This document shows positions 56,781 to 64,000 of a stretch of DNA of 64,000 bases, piece by piece (position 1 is the stretch's first letter; every line of letters starts with the position of its first letter). The notes under the pieces are model-generated. The model was not told where the DNA came from, did not search any database, and was given only the letters and a program-made list of their open reading frames with translations. Made by a program: the position numbers and the translations under genes. Source of the stretch: Amblyornis subalaris (Eukaryota > Chordata > Aves > Passeriformes > Ptilonorhynchidae); NCBI GenBank assembly GCA_018881555.1, contig JACAXG010000008.1:11809316-11873315 (forward strand). The letters run 5' to 3'.

Positions 56781-59700
56781 GCTGGGGCATGGAGGCGGCT
56801 CCTATGTACAGCATCCCCCGAGCAGCCGCAGCTCCTGCTTTTCTGCCCTAAGAAGGAGAAGGGGAACCAAGGACTTTTCTCTCCCCTGGGCTCAGGGGGA
56901 GGCATTTTCCATGTCAGCCCCTTTCTGGTCGGGTTTCCTTCTTCCCTCCCCACAGGTCTGCAGGGAAGTGGACGGAGGGGCCGGCTGCAAGCACATGCTG
57001 CTGCGCCGGCCGAGCTATTGCAAAGGTGATGCTTGCCCCTGGCTGTGGGGCTGGCGGTGGACAGTGCCAGAGTGGGAACAGACAGTCCTGGGCACAGGCA
57101 GCAGGGATGGGTGACAAAATCTTCTGTGAGCCACCTTGGGAATGTCCCAAGGTGGAGGTTACACCAAATTTTGTGGGCAGAGCTTGCCTGGGACCCCGCA
57201 TGGGCCGTGCAAGTGAAGGCAGGGGGCACTGCGGGCGCAGCAACCAGCAGGGGTGGGTGAGGAGGGAGGGCAGGCAGGGTGCAAGCCCAGCTCGCTGCCC
57301 GTGGGATGCACATCCTCCTGTGTTCCTGGCTCCTGAGGCTGCTGTCCATGCTCTGCACTCGCTATCCACAGAGGCAGTGCTGTTCACACGGTGTTGTCGG
57401 GCTGTCGGCTGGGATAAAGCCAAGAGGTTTTTGCATCCATTCACCTGCTGGAGAGCTGCAGCCTCGCTCAGAAGTGAGTCTCATTCATTTATCTGGATGA
57501 TGAGGAATCCTTGAACTCCTGCAGTTCCGTCCCACCAGCTCCTTTTCAAACAAGTCAGGTGTTGTATATCCCAAACAGCACCCCCTGATATGAGGGGCCA
57601 ATTTATCCCGGACACTCAGGATGCTCGCTCTGATGCTCTGGTTGTATTACTCTTTTTTAGCCTTAGCACCTAAGTAATTCACCTGCCCAGTACTCACTTG
57701 ATCCTCCATTCCTGAATTCACACCTCGTCCCTGCTAACCCACACCATGTGGATGTGCTCCTTCATCACGACCTCCGCTAAATCCTCCTCCTCATCCCTCT
57801 CTGAATGCCTTCAGCTTGGACAGTCTCCCTGGGTGCCAAAGGTTACAATAAAAGTGTGTTGGCACGCACATTGAGCAGCAGGGAAGCATGGTTTTGGCTG
57901 CCTGGGACCCTGAGCAGCTGGATCTGGCTGACAACACCATCCTGCCTTTTAGGGGCAGCAGCCCTAGGGGCTGGCCCTAAGCTCACCAGTCCCTTTTTCT
58001 CTTTGCACAGCAGGTTTACCAAAGAGGTGCCATCCCTGTTCCGAACCATTGCCACTGTCATGCTGCTGTGGGCAACGAGCATGAAAATTTCACTGTGGGA
58101 GGATATTCGGTAAGCCAACATCTCTGGTCTTTGGTCCAAGCCCAGCAAGCCCTGGACCACTCTGGTTTGGACCAGTTCATGGGTCAGAGGGCAAGAAGTG
58201 CCCATGGTCTTTTTGCTTGTGTACCTGGCTGAGAGTAAGAACTTGTCCTAATGACAGGCTCTGGGGCAGAGCCTTGCATAGCTGCCCAGTAGCCTTGTAC
58301 AGTCAGGAACCAGGAAGGATGGGGAGAGAGCACCAGGTTGTGTCCCCCAGCAGCTGGATGTGACAGGGTGAGGTGGTCAGAGGCATGACATGGAGGCAGC
58401 CAGCAGAGTCAACCTCTCCCCTCGGTAAGGAGGGACCCTATGCAACAGGCAGTGTGGCTCCTGCTTTAGCTCTGAGCTCACAGCTTCTCTGCTCTCTGTG
58501 CTGACGTATGAGGAGGGGGTTCTTCTCCCTTGAGTGTCCCAGGCCATGCCAGACTCGGAGGCATGGGATACTCCGGGATCACTCTTTGCTGGGCTCGGCT
58601 TTCTCCATCCTCTGCTGTCGGGTTGAGCCAGTTGCATCCCTGCTGGCCAAGCAATGATCTGCACCTCACGGCTGTGCCACGTGGGCCACTGCCATGCATA
58701 GCCCTCATGTCCCCATGGGAGGAGGATGCTCCCCACCGCCTTTGGAGCCCTGGCACAGCAGTGGCTTCAGGCTGGGCACCACAGAGAGCCATGCAGGTGA
58801 CACCAATGGAGGACATCCCCTGACACCAGAGCCATCAAAGCTGGGTCTGCCATGGCAGGCGAGGCCCACACCGACCCTGTGGTGCTCCTGCAGCTTCTGT
58901 GTGCATGGCTGTTGTCCTCAGGAGGAGGAGGCAGCTCAGTGGTGAAATGTGGGGCCCTGCAGAGGATGGTGGTGGGCCTGAGAGGGGAGAATGGGGTTCC
59001 CAGCGAGCCCACCATGGCCCCAGTGGGGTGGGCTGCCTTAGTTGTGCCTCAAGACCCTGGAGCAGCCCCAGAGGAGCTCCCCATGCCCAGAGGACGTTTC
59101 CTGTTTGCTGCCCGTGCTGAAGCATCGGCCCTTCAACCGCCGCCAGTCCTCTGCTTCCGGCAGGGGCTCCCGCCCGGAGCCCCCCTGCACTATCAGCTCA
59201 CCAGATGCCTTTTTCAGGATACTGTGGTAAAACTGTGCCGGGCAGGCGCTGTCATTTGGGGTTTTCTCTCATGTCAGCTTTGAAGACAAATTGGATGAGG
59301 AGGAGCGAGAGGGGGGGAAAGAAAAAATAATAAATTTAAGCAAAAAAAAAAAAGAAAGAAAGAATGATGCTCGCCGCCATCCTTGGCCAGGGCTGGCCCA
59401 TGTGCTGGCGTGGCAATGGGTCCCCCAAGCGGCGTGGCCGGCAGTGGCTGGGGACAGGGCAGGTGGGGGTGTCCAGCATGGCAGTGCCACCCCCCNGGCA
59501 CTGTCGGCCTCTAGTGGCAGTGGAGGCAGCAAGGTGCCATGGCAGCACCCCGGGCCCCATGGACCCCACCAGCACCATGGGGACCTTCTCCCATCCCTCT
59601 GGACACTGCCGCCCACTGGGATGTGGTCCTCATCCTAGTGCTGCTGCCTGGTAGGACATGGTCCCCGTCTGAGACACAGCCCACCCTGCGCTGGTGAGGG

Positions 59701-62700
59701 AGCAGGTGCTGGGAGAGAGGGTATGAGATACCCCTCACCCCTTGGCCAGTAACAGCTCAGGGTGTCCCCAAAGCAGTCTCAGGACCACTGGTCCACAGCC
59801 ACCAGACGGTGCTGAGCAGCTGACAGACTGGGGAGACTGGCAGCCAGGCAGCACTACTGGGGATGGAGGGAGGGAAATGGTGAAACAGCAGGTGGGAAGT
59901 CTGTCTTTCCATGTGCAGAGCCGTGCAGGGGATGTTCACCAGGTCTGCTGTGGGGCTGGGGTACCCAATATTGTGTGCCCCACTGTAGGGATGGTCTGTG
60001 GACAGGTGGAGGGGACAGACCATGGATGCTGTTGAACCTGAGAGCTTGCCAAAACCCCCTGTGCTGGTGTGGGGTGTGATGTGGCTGTGCTCCCTGAGGC
60101 TGTAATGCCGCAGGCAGCATTAAACCATGGTGCTTGCATGGCACTTGGCATGTGCTCCAACTCTGCTTCCTGCTGAACTGCCGGGGTCAGGTCGGCTGGA
60201 AGAGACATTGCTAAACCAGACATGCATTTGGATGTGCTTCCTCAGGGTATACGGAGACGTGGCACCCCCAGAGCCAACCACAGGCCTGCAGAATTTGCTC
60301 TGAGTTAAGCCTGGTGGTTTTCTTTTGTTGGATGAAAAATAAATTAAATAAAAAAGGTGGTTGGTCCCTGTGGAGCAGAGGGGAGGTGTCAGCATGGGGA
60401 GGGGAGAAGGGTCAGTGGTACAGAAATAGTACTCCACCCACAGAGGATGGATGAGGGGCTGGCTAGGGCCAGAGGCTGTGGGTGGGAGTTACCATGCATC
60501 TAATATAAAACCTGATTTTCTTTCCAGCCCTTGAGTTCAAGCATCCACTGGAGGATGAGTTAGACCTCCTGGGCTGGTCTTCAGTTGTGTAGTTTCCCTT
60601 GAAGGACTGTAAGTGAGAAATCAAAGAGGGAGAAGTTGTTCTCTGGCTGCCCAGGACCTGCAGGAGAAGCTGTGGGTGTGGGTATCACCCTGGTGAGCAG
60701 GGGAGGTGTGGGGAGGTGGGGGGAGCAGCAAGACACCCATGCAACGCAGGTGGCTGTGCTGTGCTGGGATCTGAAATCATGGCTGCTCGCTTTTGCCGGC
60801 AAATCTTGCATTTGTGTGGTTTCCTTTTCCTTCTTCTACGTACACTTTTTTTTTCCTTCTCTTTTCATTTTGTTCCTTTTGCTGCAGAGGCAAGTTTCAG
60901 CCCTTCCAACCCTTTGGTTCCAAACTGTGCACAGGAATAAAACTAAACATGAACTCCCAGCAGGGCTCAACTTTAATTACACACGAGATGTTAGTCTGCT
61001 GGAGGGTCTCAAGTGCTCCTATATTTGAGCCTTCCTTTTCCTTCTGCTGCTTTGGAATTCCCCTGACAAATCCCTCCCAACTGCTCACAGCCTCCCCAGG
61101 CTATTTTTTCTGAGCAAGATGACAAATGAACTTTCTAGCCCAGAAAAGCTTCTATGAAGAGCAGCAGAGACAAACACAGTCCTTTGGCAGCTCCCAGCTC
61201 TCTCCTGAAGACCTGGCTATTTTTGGAGGCAGCAGGAAGATGAAGGTGGTCCTCTCCATCAGTCTGGGATTCCCCCTGGCCACAGGTCTCAGGTTAGATG
61301 GCCAGGAGCATGGCTGAAAGGAAGAGGAGCCCTCATGCCTGGATTCCCTGGTGGCAGTGCCTACATCCCTGCCCAATGTTGGCTGTGATGCTTTGAGAAC
61401 CTGCTGGCTCCGGTTCCTCACACTTGATGAGCTGCCAAGCCTGGAAGAAATAAGGGATATCCTCGTAAAGCAGCAGCTGGAGTTCAGGGAGATCGTGAAG
61501 CCAGCCAAAACTGGTGCCAGCAAGGCCAGCCCTGGCCAGGGACCTGTTGAAGTGGCCCTGTTGGCAGAAGCCAGCATGGTGACAGTGGCTGGAGGATGCA
61601 GTGGCTGGAGGAATGAAGCAAGCCCAACTTGAGACACGTGGATGAGAGACTGAGCTCCCTGATGCCTGTTTGGGCTGCTCTGCAGTAGCTCCTTCTTGTC
61701 CTCAGTGGGAGCCTGAGTGGGACCTTGGGTCACATATCTGGCAAGGGGCAGTATCTGGGCACATCATGGAGTCTGAGCAGGGAGATCCTTTGGAAACCTT
61801 CTTGGATATATTTACAGTTTGTAAAACCCAACCAAGAGAGAGATTTTGAAGCCAGATCCCTTCGAGCCCTCAGAGCTGATGGGGAAGACAGCAGGAGATG
61901 AACAGCTGACTACCTTCCTGACCCAATGGCCCTCACCATTTTCCCCCAACCCATTAATTGGAAGCTGCTCCCTTTAAATTTGGCAGAGAGAAACAGCTAC
62001 AGCTCTAATTGATCCATTTGCTCCCATCAGGTGTTGCTGCTCTGCCTTTGCCCGGGCTCCTGCAGATCTGAGGCTCCTGGTAGGTGCTGTGGGTTTTCCT
62101 TCTTTTCTCATTTATTCTTCGGAGTAAATTTGCAGGAATCTAGAAATGGCTCAGGTTTCTAGGTCACTCTGCTGTGTTTGTTAAAAGGTTCCTTGGTGTA
62201 TGTGCTGCTGTAGGCTGCTGTCACAGACTGCCAATGCCTAGCTGTCCCTTTGCAGGGCTCTGCAGGGAGGCTTTGAGGCATGGGGTGACTCCTTACTGTG
62301 GCTCACCAACAGTTCTAGGGGTTGCTGGCACAGGAGAGCAGGCAAAAAAGTTGGGGACCTATCTGGGGAAATTAAACTTGCCCTGGGGAATGTCACAGCA
62401 TCTGTGTGTCTTTTGCTACTTCATAACCCAGCTGAAAAGCCTGTAGCCTGCCTCCACAGGGGTCTCTCGCCCAGCCCAAGGACCTGCACTGAGCCCCACA
62501 GCAGGGACAGCCCTGGGCCACTCACCTCAAATTGCCCTTTCCCTGCACGAGCTAGCCGTGAAGGAGCAACACTGGGGCAGAAGGGGCTCAGGGGGCACAG
62601 TGTGGGAGGTTGTGTCCCCCCAGGGAGGGTGGCAGAAGGGAGCTGCATGGAGAGGAGCATGGCATCACTTCTGCACTGGCTGTTTTATTCTCGGCCTCAG

Positions 62701-64000
62701 GAATTGGGACAGCTCTCCTTGGAGACCCAAGGCCTTTTAGCTGGGGCTGCCTGCATTCATCCTGCCTNTTTATAGCTGCTGTCTTTGCAGATGTGCTTTC
62801 CATTAACAAGCAGGATCTGAAGCTGCCCTGTAGCTGTGTGGGCTGAGGTGTGTTGCTGATTGATCAGATCCCCTTGGGATAGAGAGGGAAAGACAGAGAC
62901 ACCATCAACCCCACAGGGCTTTGTAACGGGCACCACAAGCTTGGAGGTCTGAGCTGCCTGTCCAGCTGGGCAGAAGTGGTATGTGGGAAAGAAAGGTGGC
63001 ACCGCCTTCCCTCTGCGAGGGAGAACAGAAAGTTAAGGGATCACCAGTTTGATGTCTCTTCTCCCCTGGACCTGCCTGCTCGGCCTGGGTGCAACAGGCA
63101 GCCCCTGTCTGGCTTTTGATGCCCCTGGTACGCCGAGTACTGTGTGTGTGTTCTGGCTCGATGGAGTAATGACCTTTTATTTGATTTTAGCTATTTGCAG
63201 CTGGTCAGGCAGGACTCACTGTTTCAGGGCTCCCAGTAGCACCTGCACAGGGAGCAGAGGCAGGGATCTAGGCTTGCTCACTCTGCTGCAGGGTGAGCTT
63301 TGTGGGCATGGGACAGAGCTGGCACCTCGTGACAATGTGGTGGGTGCCTGGGCTCAGGTACTGCTGCNAAACACTCCTGACTAACAAACCACTTTGGAAG
63401 CTGTGTGGCCTGGGGCAGAGGGCTTTCCAACCAATTGCATACTCTGTACAAGGAGAAAAGCATACCAGGAGAAGATAAGAACAACTTTTATCCCAGGTAA
63501 GAGGGGCTAGTAAGGGGCAGAGACAAGTGTGTCTGTGACAGACCTGGGCTATGTGGCTCCAGGACAGACAGGCAGGGCAGGTAGCCTGGCAAAGGGCTGG
63601 AAAGAGTCCTGCTGCTTGTGCATCTCCAAGCACAGGGCTTGCAAGCAGAACTGAGCCACAGAGGCTGTGTTTGCCCCAAACCTCACACGGTGCCAGTGCA
63701 GGTACTGTGGCACCTCCACTTCCCAGTACAGCCACATTTGGAACTGGTTTCCTTGTGAGCCACTGCTCTGTGGAGCAGCCATGTGCTTTGCCCAGTCTGC
63801 AGGCAGCCTCCAGCCCTCTGCAGTCTGCTTCCTGCAGAAAGCTGTGGGTGCCCAGTGGAGAGGGCTGCACACCACTAACCACCCCTGCCCTGCAAACCCA
63901 CACATGGGCAGCTGCCTCCATCTGCAGCTCAGGGCAGGCAGGACACACAGCCCTTTCTGTTTTTTTCTGTATGAGGATCTCTAACCACTTTGCTTCAAAC
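56781..64000. other. Intergenic sequence to the window end, no gene recognised
   Basis: Ordinary intergenic text. The minus-strand ORF at 61152-61733 (193 codons) is the longest without an N but has no recognisable domain. A+T-rich short segments occur at 60.8-61.1 and 61.8-62.15 kb. In mammals RPN1 lies on this side of GATA2. None of its C-terminal coding sequence is visible, so it must lie beyond the window or elsewhere. Confidence 0.5.
59283..59368 (+). repeat. Purine-rich simple sequence with A-run
   Basis: GAGGAGGAGCGAGAGGGGGG runs into A-rich text and an A12 run followed by GAAA units. It is low complexity. ORFs crossing it are spurious. Confidence 0.7.

Noticed and set aside
59500..59530. 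CTCF-like CCTCTAGTGGCAG, and CCTGGTGGCGGCC near 56.69 kb
   Set aside because: Both lack one or more core positions of the CTCF consensus when aligned on GGC. Too weak to report as sites.
28000..64000. Expected neighbour genes RPN1, DNAJB8 or EEFSEC
   Set aside because: I looked for recognisable segments of these proteins on both strands among the open frames and found none. They probably lie outside the window.

Overview
This window looks like an avian nuclear genome segment. It carries one protein-coding gene that I can identify with confidence: GATA2, on the minus strand. Its last coding base is at 7068 and its start codon is at 15635. The five coding exons sum to 1,401 bp, or 466 residues plus a stop. 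All splice sites can be read directly, and the encoded protein is GATA2-type, not GATA3-type, along its whole length. A bird is suggested by the compact introns (0.5-3 kb apart from the intron below the distal first exon), a CR1 LINE tail ending in ATTCTATG-like repeats near 48.2 kb, sparse repeats, and a predicted 466-residue length that agrees with avian GATA2 as I remember it. The species cannot be named from sequence alone. The scattered single N bases mark unresolved consensus positions; none falls in the GATA2 coding exons.

Layout. 1-4.7 kb is sequence downstream of GATA2 with no gene that I recognise. 4.7-7.07 kb is the A+T-rich 3' UTR with three candidate poly(A) signals. 7.07-15.64 kb holds the coding exons and introns. 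15.64-16.6 kb holds the 5' UTR part of exon 2 and a proximal non-coding first exon (1G type). About 22.9-23.3 kb holds a candidate distal first exon (1S type). A broad CpG-rich domain runs from about 13.8 to 24.2 kb. From 24.2 to 27.6 kb there are dense clusters of GATA motifs, an X-box-like palindrome and a small CpG island. These are probably upstream control elements, comparable in spacing to the -1.8/-2.8/-3.9 kb elements of mouse Gata2.

28-64 kb is intergenic sequence with many short spurious ORFs. It contains A+T-rich islands that could be conserved non-coding elements, a CR1 tail, a MIR-like relic, small orphan CpG-rich patches and simple repeats. I found no RPN1, DNAJB8 or EEFSEC exon, although mammalian synteny would put such genes nearby.

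How it works together. GATA2 is a two-zinc-finger transcription factor that in other vertebrates controls haematopoietic stem and progenitor cells, endothelium and parts of the nervous system, and binds its own locus. The sequence fits that model: two ATG-free alternative leaders splice to one coding exon, GATA-site clusters lie upstream, and a GATA/E-box-like/ETS element lies in the intron between the two zinc-finger exons, where the mammalian +9.5 enhancer sits. The most interesting single observation is that this intronic element keeps the 8-bp E-box-to-GATA spacing but has a changed E-box, and it is embedded in an inverted GATA-ETS repeat.
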